NCBI GenBank assembly: GCA_012932295.1
Contig: JAAONU010000004.1
Coordinates: 7,201,030 to 7,265,029 of the forward strand
Direction of reading: 5' to 3'
Source: Cyclina sinensis
Lineage: Eukaryota > Mollusca > Bivalvia > Venerida > Veneridae
DNA: 64,000 nucleotides
The notes under the pieces were generated by a model. It was not told the origin of the DNA and made no database searches. It worked only from the letters and a program-made list of their open reading frames with translations. This document shows positions 48,178 through 60,200 of the stretch, piece by piece. Within the stretch, counting starts at the first letter, position 1. Every line of letters begins with the position of its first letter. Position numbers and translations under genes: made by a program.

Positions 48178-50933
48178 CATGAACGAAATTTTTCTCGCAG
48201 CATGCATTTTATTGATCTTTTAATATGGATAAATAATAAAAGAACGTTTGATTCTTTTATTCAGCTTTTTCCTGAAACCGTTTTCAACATATTTAAAATA
48301 ATATGCTGGATCGAAATGCTTTGATTTTACATGAATTTATATGTTTGTCCTTTTTTCTTGATTTCAAATTTTAATCTTTACGCAGCAGGTCAGCTGTTTT
48401 TTCTTTGACTGGTTGCCACATTTTCACACTTGAACATTTAATCTTATGTCGTTAGAGAAGCAGATCAGTCTAAAAGCACAATGCATCTTACCCAGATATT
48501 GTAGAGAAGTCTTTATGAACATCTCCGATGATTGTAATTATAACTTAACACCATAATTCAGTGACAACAATTTTGAACTTTCACATTCGTGCAGAAAAAA
48601 TGACTGTCAGGGTAAGGTTGCAGGGTATAAAAAGTTTCGCGTAACATAAATGTTTTCTCTCAGATTGTAAAACCTTTTATTTTACTGTCAGAAAGATTTT
48701 TACTTCATGTTCTTTTTATTATTATTATTATTATTATTTCCTCTTTTTTATATTTTATAACAGAACAAGGGTTTGCAGAGATAAGTTTAAACGTTAATAT
48801 TCCGCCTTTTTTGCTTAACACTTTTTATGTTAAAAGAAATAAATAATTTGAGCATCTTACGTGATTTTCAGGAAAAACGTTGGATGTGACAATATTGATG
48901 AAAAACTCAAGTGGAGGCATGACTGAACTGTATAAGGCGTATGGCATCGGATACGGCGGAAATAGATTACACGAATCGTTTGATGATGTGCTAAAGTCTA
49001 TTGTCGGGGTCGGAACATTTGAAACGTTCAAGACAGAGGAAAAGAACAATGATTACAGAGAATTACATTCTGATTTAGATAGAAAACTCGATTATGAAAC
49101 ACTAGACACAAGGAAGACTATCTTTTTAAGAATTTCACCAAGTCTTAATGGAGACGATAGTTTCAAGGAGTCTTTAAAAACGTCATTTTTTCCGGGGGAT
49201 ATTTCATTTATTGCGGATAAAGTAAAGATATCGACAGCACTTCTGAAAAAACTTACATCAGATTATTGTCGTAACATACTCGATTTCATGAGTGAGGTTT
49301 TGGAAGACAAGGCATATGGAAACATTAGAGTATTAATGGTTGGTGGTTATGCAAAATTGCTACCAATACAGGAGTTTTTGAAACTCAAATATCCAGATCT
49401 AGAAATCTTCGTCCCAAACAATCCTTGGGTTTCTACTGTTTATGGAGCTGTATTGCTAGGTCACAAACAACATTCATATGTAGAACGTGCACAAATTACA
49501 AGAAATGCAAGAAAGAATATAGAGAACGAAACTGCAAGCGATTATATAGAGGATGATCTATCAAGAGCAAGCGATTTCATACACAGCATCGGCAGGACAA
49601 GTGACTTTCTACAAAGCACAGTCACTGATACCACATCCAAACCTATTGCAGGTACAGAATTAAACAGTCCAGAATTACCATTCAAATATGAAATGTCTTT
49701 ATTTTAATCCAAACTAAACAAGAGCGTATAAGTTTTTTAGACAAACTTATTTTGTCAAAAACTAATGCCTTATTCCAGATTTTATTTCAAAAGTTGATAA
49801 CATGTTATGCTTGACATACTTGCTAGCTAATTTTCATATAAATATCTCTAAGTTCTCATTTCAATGACGTTTTGCCTTGTAAACATTATTCAGGAATGGT
49901 GGCCATGAAAAGGAGATGCAAAGGTGAACCACAGAAAATAATGGTAAGACGAAATGATATCATCAATGACGTCGTCAAAGCTTACGGAGATATCGACGTT
50001 TCACGACCTTTGGAGGTACGTTTTGTTGGCGAGGAAGACAGAAACGTATCTGAAGAAATGTTCGGAATCCTCTGGGAAAGAATTGCCAGCATTTGGTTTA
50101 CAGGAGAAAATGCTATTTTTCCGTATGTCCCCGTCCAGAAGAGAACTGAAGCAAGGCGATTATTCCCTGTGCTAGGTAAAGTCGTGGAACACATGCTGAA
50201 TATTCTCGGTTACTTCCCCCCTCAGTTAAGTCGCAGCACTGTTTTAACAATAGCAGGTAAGGAAGTCAGTACAGAACTTATTTTGGAAGATTTCCTGTCG
50301 TTTGTGCCTGACAGAGAAAGTAAGTTGCTTACAGCAGGCCTTAAGGAAACCCAGTGGTCTGAAGACACGAAAAAACGTCTTGAACGATTTTTCAACGCAA
50401 AGAAAGCTTCCTGCAATCTGAAACCAGAGTCGTTCGAAAGCAATCTTCTGAATATTGCATACGCAGAAATCATCAACTCCTCACACGTGTATATAACCCT
50501 GATTCGAGAAAGCATGTCTAATTTTGTAAAAGAACTTTTCGACTCGCTTAGCCCTGAATCGTTGTTAGCGTATAGAGTACGAGATGCTACAAGTGAATCT
50601 GTTGCTCAAATGGTCGAAAATCTCCTTGATGAATCAGACTACAGTGCAGAAGAGGAAGTCATCATCACTTATGTCATTGACTTTATAAGCCGTCTGACTA
50701 GGAAACAACTTCGACAATTTCTTATATGGCTCACTGGATCACCAAACATGCCAGACAAAATAAAGATCGCCTTCAGATCTTCCTGTGCTGGAACAAAGAC
50801 ACCAACAGCATACAGAGATAGGAAAATCCTTGAACTGTCAAAGGAATTCAACTCATACGGAGAGTTCGGATGTTGTCTTACGGATGCTGTTTTCGCAAAA
50901 TTCTTTAAATCAGCTGTCTCAAATTTATATTAA
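43304..50933 (+). CDS. HSPA12-like Hsp70 ATPase fused to a HECT-like domain, gene B
   Basis: Exons: 43304-43360, 43572-43847, 45694-45909, 47270-47417, 48872-49651, 49894-50933; all GT-AG, all phases joining, 838 residues. Exon 1 gives MATGLSSTIINSSSIDDLE. ATPase motifs: VASIDIGNTNTRFAYSF, WVVTVPAVFTGQ, MVVDIGG joined to KTLDVTI, GYGGNRLHESFDDVL and MVGGYAKLLP. Exon 6 is the HECT-like part, again with PTAYRDRKILEL instead of the usual Thr-Cys, and differs from gene A's exon 6 at only some 15-20 residues. Exons 2-5 are much closer to gene C than to A. The gene is therefore a mosaic (see findings). Intron 5 is about 242 bp; if retained it adds 18 codons and a stop. No disabling change is seen. 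I chose the start because it is the first ATG in frame with the exon 1 donor and is shared with gene C. Confidence 0.88.
44205..44800. mobile_element. B-specific insertion in intron 2 with CGCGGTA-type inverted ends
   Basis: Gene C lacks about 600 bp present here: C passes from CTACCGGTGTAT directly to ATGCTATTTTGTCCGTCG. The inserted DNA has ATCTCGCGGTAGTTACCGC near its left end, ATCTCGCGGTAAATAGG in the middle and TACCGCGAGAATAGTG twice at its right end, so it is bounded by inverted ATTCTCGCGGTA-like motifs. No protein is encoded. It is a candidate MITE. Confidence 0.55.
44801..45315. repeat. Dispersed repeat, GTCCGTCGTGTGTCCGTC type, in intron 2 of B
   Basis: It begins TTTTGTCCGTCGTGTGTCCG, then GCTCGTAAACACTCTAGATG, ATCGGATCTTAATGAAAC, followed by diverged internal copies of AGAATGTTTGC.TTGATGAAT and GAAACTAGGTCACTGGATCA. 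The orthologous copy in gene C is 58185-58715, so it predates the duplication. I recognise the style from mollusc genomes but cannot name the family. Confidence 0.6.
46105..47105. mobile_element. B-specific 1 kb insertion in intron 3, starting with a palindromic MITE
   Basis: Intron 3 is 1360 bp in B but 446 bp in C. The extra DNA starts with a near-perfect fold-back at about 46115-46272: TTGTTTGTTTTTGTGGAAGA, AATTTATTTCATCGAGTGAA and so on, centred on CACGAGTGGCGCAGCCACGAGTG and returning inverted to TTCCACTAAAAAACAAACAA. After it comes about 800 bp with a minus-strand exon-like frame, annotated separately. Confidence 0.7.
46723..46976 (-). pseudogene. Exon-like frame of unknown mobile-element or host gene
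   Basis: A minus-strand frame begins after a possible acceptor (GATTCAG at about 46977-46983) and runs to a stop at 46723. It reads KNHTAPMIAGNSESGPAPRG, then GFFMNSHFHGIVTFNFNSS, a Gln/Ser-rich stretch, PPRKYKRIHC and the acidic end ISDSDSE. A short basic segment followed by an acidic SDSD tail is typical of a nuclear protein's C-terminus. My guess is the last exon of a captured gene or of a Crypton-like tyrosine-recombinase element. No partner exons are seen, and it lies inside the B-specific insertion, so it is probably a fragment. Confidence 0.4.
48117..48174. repeat. (AT)n microsatellite in intron 4 of gene B
   Basis: About 28 TA dinucleotides with one TTTA interruption. The same site in gene C (60560-60578) has only about nine, showing rapid length change since the duplication. 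An (ATT)n run lies at 48716-48738. Confidence 0.9.
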
Positions 50934-53900
50934 GCATGTGAAACGGTTACAGTTTCATTATGCTTAGAATTTAGAATTCCCTAAATTTATATGAATGAAG
51001 AATGATGAAACTGTAATTTTAGTTTTTCAAACAATTTGAGTTCACTTGTTCTAGAAACACGGCATATCTGATTAAAAGCTCTATTTGAGACTTCAGTCAA
51101 GACGAAAAGATGCATTTCTTTTTGGGAATAACACTTTGGCCTAGCTGCAACTGTGTTGTACTAGTAATAATTATTTGATGTCAGAGTCTACATTTGATCT
51201 TGTAATATATATAAGACTCGGTGCCTGCATGGAGACAGAGGTAATATAACAAATATGTTTCAAGAATTCGGGCTTCCATTGCTTTAAATATCTGAATATA
51301 AACTAAAATGAATTTTAATTCTAAAGTGAAAATAGTTGCAGCAAAAAGAATGGCAGCCTATTTAGAATAATGTAAACCATGATGAGATTTAAGGCATATA
51401 AGGCGTGTGTGCTAATTATGTGTTTATCATCTGTGCTGATCCGACTGCATAGATGTGTAGGCTGATCTTCATCTGGACTTGTCGCAAAGACAAAGTCAGT
51501 TGCCTCCAGCATTGTAAAGATTTATGTCCACAAAATAAGGACAGATAAGACAAATGAAGACTGAAGTCTTTTTGAGAAATACGGCTGATAAAGCAACAGT
51601 TACAATGGTTGAACAAAATCTTTTGGTGTTCTTCTTCTTTTTAGTCTAGGACAGTCATACAATGTCATTGGCATTGTTTGAAAGTGAAAATAAAGACATT
51701 TGTTTTTTTTTCTTTTTGTTTTTTTTGTTTTTTATGAATCTTGTCTTAGTATGCAATTTGTTTGTTGGTTGCATAAATACAGGTATTGCTGTAAAAACCT
51801 ACTAAAAAAAGCAATGTTAGGATTTTATGTGATTATTATTAAAGTTGCACATAGATTTTTAGATTTCCTACTGCTCCCGTAAGAGTAACTAAAACCACAG
51901 TTGCATAAAGATTGAACCAAGCCCCCTCCCCTGATCTGCCTCTGCATTGGAGTAAAATGGTGTAAAATCATGGTAACATCTACACGCAACTGTTTCTAAC
52001 GTTATCAAATACAAATAAGACCATTTAAAGAGAAAACCCGCACTTTCTGTCCTACAATATAATAAATACAAGTTATGAAACATTCTGCTGAAAATCACCT
52101 CAGCTGTCTAAGTTTTTCTTTGGATTTCTAAATAAAAACTAAGGTCTGGAACATATTGCTAGCGTCCAGCATTTCAACAATAATTATGATTCAAATTAAT
52201 ATCGGTCTCATCATTTTCAACCAAAGAATTAATTCTACCCATATTCTTTCGAGAAAAAAACAGCCAGTTTCATCCGTCAACCGTACTGAAAATAGAAAAA
52301 AACTTGGTCACACGTTCTGAATGCGGGTTAGTGGCACCCCAACTTATTTTTCTTTCTTGGCATTTCTCAGGGTTTCAATTTGCCAAAAGCGCCCTTTGAT
52401 AAATTGTTCAAAAAGAAATCACCAGTCTTTGCAAATTTTATATAAACTTAAAAGACATATTCTGTTCAAATACTCCATCATACAGAAGCCTTCACTACAA
52501 TTTATGGGAGTATATTAAATATAGATAAAATTATTGTGATATATATATATACAAAATAAGATGAACAAATGAAATAGAACTTAAGACTTGGCGTCTTTCT
52601 TTTGTTTTTGTCTGGAATCCATGCCTTTTTCTTTTGTCAAATTAATGTGAATTTTGCATTCATTTACACTCCAGCTTCAAAATATTTCCTATGTCGGGTT
52701 GAGAATCATTCTAACACATTGTGAAATGTACCCAGAAGTAAACAATTTCGAGAATTTCCTGTCTTTTTATTTATATCCATTATTCCTATATTGGTTACAA
52801 ATAATATCTTAATGCGTTCCTTGAATTTAAGCTTGTCTTCTTTAAACTCTTCGTCATCTGCCTCGAAGTTTCGATAGCTTCCTTTTTGCGGATAAGATCA
52901 TCCACTAGCGAGAACTTTCGATGCCATTTACGTTAAATATTCTGAACCATAGTCCCAGAAACTACCTAAAATAAATCATGTTGCCCTCTTTTTTCCTTTT
53001 TCTTATTGTGCACTCGAAACACATCATATTTATCAAAAATCATGTAAGCCTTTCAGTGTTATTAATAATTTCTCTATCATTTTTGTAGCAAATGATATAA
53101 TCCAATAATTATTTTAGGACCCCAGTAAAGGATATCCTCATTTTTTTCCTGGTATATATATGGGCATCATAACGCATCAACTGGCAGTTATGAAACAAAA
53201 CATCAGGTGAATTAAATGATTAGCAAACACACTCAAAGATTTATGGGTGAACATAGCGCTACTTTAGCTTAGTTTCGGTAATGTCAAGTATATCTGTTAC
53301 AAATTGCAATCTTTTGTGGGGCCCTTGTCTACAAGTCTGCATGTACAAAGACGGTGGGCGATAGTAGTACTGATACTATGTTTACTCAATTATAATTATT
53401 CAATCATTACTCAATTAATCGTTATTATTTTAACCCAAGAGCATCAGCACTGAGTTTTGATAGAATACCTCTTTTCTTCCGATCCGTCTTTTAACTACTG
53501 CATACTGTAAAATAGAACTCCAAATTGTATTTGTTATGTTTTTCAGTATCTCTGATTAGAAAATCTAACATTTAACGAGCTTTCCCAGATCAATGTCATT
53601 TCTTATAACTACTTTCCATTCATAATTGTACATACTATATATTTTTTCTTTATTCTAAACCGATCGTAATTTGCTTAAATCGTATTTTCATTCTTTGCCT
53701 ACCCTATGAAAGGAGCATTACAAAAAGCGAGTTCGTTGAATGTATATCCCTCACTGTAATTTTTTTATTACTTGTTGAACAAAGGAATTATCTTTATAAA
53801 AGTCCAAAAACCATGTCACATGCAAAATTTCCTTATGGCTTGTGATTTTAGAGAGAAAGTACTTTTCCTGCTCTTTTATCAAACTATAAATCTTCACCCT

Positions 53901-56400
53901 TAGGTGAGATCTTTTCTGGTTCCAGGGGATTCATTTTCAACATTTTTATATGAACACGGCTACAAGGAGATTCACCACACCAAATGTCATTGCAGTAGGC
54001 TTTACGGTTTCGATATTAAGGAGATTGTTTTCATGGATTGCACAATTTTTATGGTCTAGTGACCATAGTTACCACAGTTCTTGACAGAGTGAAATAACTT
54101 GGATAGATTAAGTTGAACTTTATGCAAGGAACATTCCGTGAAAACAAACTTATTTTATTATTATTATTTTCCCCTTTAAGATACTTTTGTATAGAATTTT
54201 TAAAAATGGTTCATAACTCTGATGCTACTGATGTAATCAGAACAAACATTGTGCCAGCACCATCCCATACTGACAAAACATATTTGTATTGAGTCTCATT
54301 TAATTCCCTTGTTGGTTTTTAGCTATGAGACCGGACAGACGGACGTACATACGGACAGACAACGTGAAACAATATCCCTCCACTTAGGCGTGACTTTTCT
54401 GGTACGTTCAAACCAAAACGGATCTCTTGTCAGATCTAATGTGTCAGGTGCTGTTAAAAAATTTAGATAAAGGTAACTTAATATTTTAGAATTCTGATCA
54501 TTTCTCAACAGGAGTTTCTTCTTCAGAAATTTCATTTTAATAAAGCTATTACTTTGTTTTTGTCAACATAGAAGTGGATACTAAGCATTAAAACTAAGAT
54601 TGCCAAATTTGCTAGTGTTAAATATATTTTTGTGCGTCCGTGCGTCCGTACGTGTGTATGTTTTCATTAAATAAGAACTGAATTTTAGATCTACCATTAA
54701 TAACAGACATAAATGTATAAATAAGTGATGGAGTGATGATATTTCCCGTTTTTCTTTAATTAGAATTACGACTGATTCATATATGCAGATAAATGGGATA
54801 TGACTTTTTGTGCACATTGGCGAGTTGAAATCAATGCTCTTATCATTTTACGATGACATACATTGTTTAGAAAGATAAATTACTTGTACAGTACCCGTAA
54901 ATAGCGTCGTCCTTTTCTGACGTAACTTAATACTTACGTAACATATGTACATGATTTCGAAGAACAGATCGTAGGAAAATTGTACTTTTGTGTGATCTTG
55001 TTAGAAGCGGACTTGTACTAAATATTAAGTTGTCTTTTAATTGTTCCGTCGTTATCGGAAATTTAATGAATTTAGTTTGGTTCTTGAATATTTTTGCGAA
55101 ATACTTTCACACATGTTTCTTCTTATGCAAAATCTTTCTGATCTTAAGTTTAATTTTATATCTTCATTTCGTGGACTCATTCAAGCGCATCTTAATTAAT
55201 ACACATTGGTGTCAGTCTGTGCTGCTTTGCTCATGAGCTTAGGTGACCATAGGAAGAGATTATATAATGCTGATATTGAATAAAGTAGAACAAAACAGTT
55301 CGACTGAAAGGACTGACAGGTTTATGATGATAATAAGTCATTAAATATATGTTAAAAACGAGTCAAAAGGTCAGGAAGTGCGGTACCACTTTTTATTTGA
55401 AGGCATTGTGTTAAGAACAGCACGAAGGGACTGTCAAAGGCATTTTTTAACTCTTCAAAGTAGCAATCAGAGTCTTTCAAGTAAAAACCCTGCCCAACGT
55501 CGTGAAGCCTCGTGGGCATGACCTTTGGTCCAGAGAACCAAAACTTACCATGTCTGGCCATCTTTAAACTGTAAAGGCTCTGGACATAGCTTTTCTAGGA
55601 TAATCAGAGCCCATTTTCAAAACGAAGGTTCCCGTGATGTTGATCTTTGCCCAAGAAAGCCCAAAATCAATACAATCTATCCACTTACATGTATTCTCTG
55701 ACCATCCTATGAAATTTGAGGGTCTTAAGTTCTGTTGCAATAATTACCAAAGAACAAATCACTATGAATCCGACCTTTGACAAAAGTGAACCCAAAACTG
55801 AAAGGGTTTATTTACTCAACAAGCCCAACCTTCCTATCACGTAAAAGTTACTGGTCTTTTCAAGTTATTTATCAGATTCCGTTTTCAAACTGCAAGCTTC
55901 TGGCTTGACCTTTGACTCATCGACTCAAATATCAACAAGAGTTATCTACTCATCATTTCCATCCATCCTTTAAAGTTTTTAGAGTCCTGGGTACAATTGA
56001 TCTTGAGTTATTGCTAGGGAAACGGTTTCAAAGTGCAGGCCCCTGTGAGCCTTACTAATGACCAAGATAGAAGTTTGTCCGATACTTTAAGCAGTTTTTG
56101 ACATCATGATTTATGGTTAAAATACTTCTATTTTGTTATCAAATAACAATCGAAAAGTATGTAATTAATAAATAACTAGATCCGAGCGGTGTTGTTCAAT
56201 ATTTGCAAGCACGTGGATCTTAAAAATACGTCTGAACGGAAAATCGTGCAAACTAATAATCTTTCGTCTGTAAACCCATTTTCGAAACTAGGTTAACTTA
56301 TGTCAAACATGATTCAAACTTTGTAATGACAATCTTCAGTTGTCCTAAATCTGAAACTTGATAAGAAAAGATACCTGATATTGTCTGATGTGAACTTCAA
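50934..56400. other. Spacer between genes B and C
   Basis: No exon is supported. It is colinear with 36667-42449. Immediately after gene B about 105 bp present after A (36785-36885) and C (62705-62815) is missing. At 54930-55335 there is about 400 bp absent from the A-B spacer; its 82-codon open frame (54988-55236) is hydrophobic and AT-rich, with no recognisable domain. Confidence 0.55.
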
Positions 56401-56402
56401 AA

Positions 56403-56472
56403 CTCATATAAAACTGTCAGCTTAACAGTGCAGTTGTCACCGAGGACTTCTTATATCAGCAGAGGCTGAGGT
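56403..56472 (+). promoter_or_regulatory. Putative TATA box and leader exon of gene C
   Basis: TATAAAACTGTCAGC (from 56407) precedes CAGTGCAGTTGTCACCGAGG. The block ends at GAGGCTGAG with a GTAAAT donor at 56471. It matches the same block before gene B almost base for base. Confidence 0.5.
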
Positions 56473-57258
56473 AAATTTATTTTCTGTTTATTACTTAATT
56501 CATTCTTGTAAACAAATATGACGATGCATATGACTTTTATCAATGTGTTAATTACAAAAACTCTGAAAAAATCGTTTTAAGCACTGAAGACAAAATATTC
56601 AAATACTTTTCTAACTTATACTTTACTATACTGTACTATACATTTGATACACTGTAACCTAGATTTAAATGGTGATTCGAGAAATGCTAACCTTAAGTCT
56701 AACTAACCAAGCGATCATTGAGTTCCAGTAATTATTACTACATGAAATAGTTTGTATTCGTTTATAAAGGTCTTGCGTGTTTTTTAGGCATGTTTGTTTT
56801 TTTAATTACAACACGGCGGTCTCTAAATCATACTACATGTACAGATACATTTGCATTTACATATGATGAGTGACATTTTAAAACTGTAAAATAATTGTAT
56901 ACTAGAAATATTACAATAGTGACCGTGCCACATAAAATATTAAAAGTAATTTTTATGACAATAAGAATAATATCGGGCCGTAAAATTTATGTCATTTTAC
57001 TAGAGGACAATACACCTATTTCATAAGCCAGCTATAAAATCTTTTAAAGGTTTACATGAAAAATAATTTTATCATTCTCACATATTTGCCTATCTAGTAT
57101 CATATGGAACCCAACCGTCTTATAACTATTTGTTGTACCTTCTTTTAATGAAATATTTTTTTATTCACGATTTTTTTATTAATTGATAAGTTCATTCTTC
57201 AATTAGATAATTTATTTTCATATTTGGTTTGTGGAACAAGATTTGTACTGCAGCAGTT

Positions 57259-60200
57259 ATGGCAACGGGGCTCTCGTCTACCATAATAAACAGCAGTTCT
57301 ATCGATGCTTTGGAAGTAAGTACTAAAACATAGTCAACTCAAAACTATCCTCGTAATAGTTCTAGTTGGTTGTTTAGAGAAACTTATGATGAACAATGTG
57401 AATGTTGTCAAGCTAATAATATAAGATAAATGTTGAAACGCTACAGAAAGAAAATTGAAATATATAGATCAGAAACCTACAAATGTCTTGCAAAATGCTT
57501 GAAAATCGTTTATTTTTATATACAGTGTAATAAGTTGACCCGCTCAATTCTACTGGTTGCCAGCATAGATATCGGCAATACAAACACAAGATTCGCATAT
57601 TCATTCAGACATGAGCCGACAAAAGTATGGTCGTTACATAACTTTTCTTCGGAACCGACCGATGGCAATTTCCCTACTGCTGTTTTACTTGATGATACTG
57701 AACAGCTCGACAGTTTGGGATTTGATGCTATAGAGCACTATAAGGAGAACAAAAAGGGACATTTCTTTACAGATATCAAACAGCCACTGTACACAATGAC
57801 GGTAGGTTTGTAACATAGTCTATGCATAGTCTGTAAAATGCTGTCTGTGCAATTTCATTAAAATTGTGCACGGTTGCAGTTAGAGAAAGCAACTACAAAC
57901 AAAAAGTAATTCCAGAAAATCATGATCATCCTGGTATAATGTATCTTAGGGACTTTGTAAAGTGCTTTTTTCTGTGAAGACAGTAAACTATAAAGGTAAT
58001 GCAATGAGTATATTTAGATGAAATAATGACTTCGTCAAAAGTTCTTGTGTGTGAAGCTAGCAGAACAGCAAAATGGCAACTCCAGCAGAATATCAAAACG
58101 ACATCTGTAGAAAAGCAGAACAACATCTTTAAAAAAATGAGGTTTTAGTCCCCTACCGGTGTATTTCTTTTGAGAATGCTATTTTGTCCGTCGTGTGTCC
58201 GTCAGATCGTCGTTTGTTTATATTTTGCTCGTAAACACTCTAGATGCTACAATTTTAATCGGATCTTGATGAAACAATAAAATTACGGACGAGTTCAAAA
58301 CTGGGGTCAAATGGAGTTAAAAACCATATTTTGATCAGATCTTAACGAAATTGGCCTGAGTAGTTATCTTAATAAATCCTGGAAGAAATAGAAACTCTGG
58401 TTCATGCCAGATCATAAACTAGGTTCTTGGTAAAATCATTGGAAAACTTTGTTAACACTCTAGAAGTCACATTTTTTACCCGTTTTAAATAAAATTTGTT
58501 CAGAATGTTTGCATTGATGAATTCTAGAAGGATTTTAAAACATGTGATCAGAAACTAGGTCACTGGATCAAATAATAAAAATAACCTTTCTAAATACTAA
58601 GAAGATCATATTTTTTATCAGATTTATATGAAAATTAGTCAGAATGTTTGCTTTGATATATTCTTGGGCTAATTCGAAACTGGGTCACTGTGCAAATGTA
58701 CAACTTGAACACTAGAGTTTGCCAGCACTGCTATTGTCTATATCTTTCCAATTTTCTTGCGAAAAAATAGTTGGCACATGAAAGATGTCAGTATAATCTG
58801 GCAAATGCCTTCCTTAGATGCCCTTACATTACAGTATATTCAAGAAATTTGGATATATTAAAAATGGCTACATGACTGAATTTTATTCTCTACAATTAAA
58901 GTATGAAAACTATCTTAAGTTGTACTTTTTGGTTAGTATGTCAGTCACATGCAAACAGTTTTTCAACAGTGTTAAAGAGTCACCGAGCCATTCTGGTTGA
59001 GTTACTCTGCCAGATTGCTGTACTGTTATTCTACTGTTCAGCTAACTTCACACAGGCCAATATTTCATTAGGATGGATCGGTCATATACATAAAAGATGA
59101 GCAGGGCAAGAAAACAGAGGCACTGACAGTAATTAGACAACTTATAAAACGGATAAAGAATGAATTGTTTGCAAGGATAAATAAAATTGACCCAGAAGAT
59201 GTGTTCTGGGTTGTAACAGTTCCTGCGATATTCACTGGACAAGCAATAGATCTTGTAAGGAGAGCAGCAAAAGAGGTATCTTAAAGTTGTTTGTTTGTTT
59301 GTTCTTATTTCTTTTGTTTGTTTGTTTGATCTTTTAAGGCAAACTGACTGTTCAGTTTTTATGTATTTTATGAAAGACATTGTGGTAACAAAGTTTTTAA
59401 GTGTACGCAGATTCAACTAGCCTTGTTTACTTTTTATTTACAAATTAACTTTCACGGATATAATATGTTACAAGTGACAACTAAATTCATTTTTGATCGA
59501 AAGGGAAATCTTTGTGATTTTTTTTCAAACTTATGGTGAACGGTGTCTAGGAAAATGGTCAGTAAAACCTAAAGGTGTTTGTGTAAAAACAGTTATTCTT
59601 TGCCGCACTTCTTTCGAGGGTGAAGCTGTTGTTTGTAAATAATGATGTCATGCCAATTTGCGTTTAACATGTAAATGATAAATATAATGTAGACAAAAGT
59701 ACCTGTTTCTTTCAGATTCAGGCAGGAATACCAGAGAATAACATAAACATCGTTTTAGAAGCTGTTGCAGCTTTAGAATACTGCCAACATATGTATCACT
59801 ACAGACCGGATGATTCAATGACAGACATATTTTCTGGAGGGAAACAGTGTATGGTGGTGGATATTGGAGGTAAAAGAATAATAAAACTTCTCGTACATAG
59901 GGCTTCGCGTTACGTGGTCTTTTTATCTGTGTGTTTGTGATAACATGATTCTTGCAAATGGTGATCTGTTTACCAAGAGATACATTCGTTCAAAATATAG
60001 ATGCATGTTTGACATGTATGATTTTTTTAAAAGAACGAAATGAATAAAACGAAGTATATGGTTTCAGTCCAACCAGGAGCGACTCCCGAGTGACATTTTA
60101 CTTGAAGAGTGTACTGTAATGAATTCTAGTAACAGGAACTGGATCAATATCAATTTCTCTTTTCTTGGTTCTAAGCTATACACATTTTTAATTCATTACC

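Larger units (their letters stand above)
35560..49860 (+). repeat. Segmental duplication, unit 1 (end of A intron 5 to B intron 5)
   Basis: This stretch aligns colinearly with 49835-61500. Exon 6 of A matches exon 6 of B (offset 14267), the spacer 36667-42450 matches 50934-56400, and exons 1-5 of B match exons 1-5 of C (exon 1 offset 13955). Differences are mainly indels: extra sequence in unit 1 at about 36785-36885, 37590-37720, 44205-44800, 46105-47105 and in intron 4; extra sequence in unit 2 at about 54930-55335. Confidence 0.88.

Noticed and set aside
54988..55236. 82-codon hydrophobic frame in the B-C spacer
   Set aside because: Lies in AT-rich DNA absent from the sister spacer; no domain, no context; likely chance.
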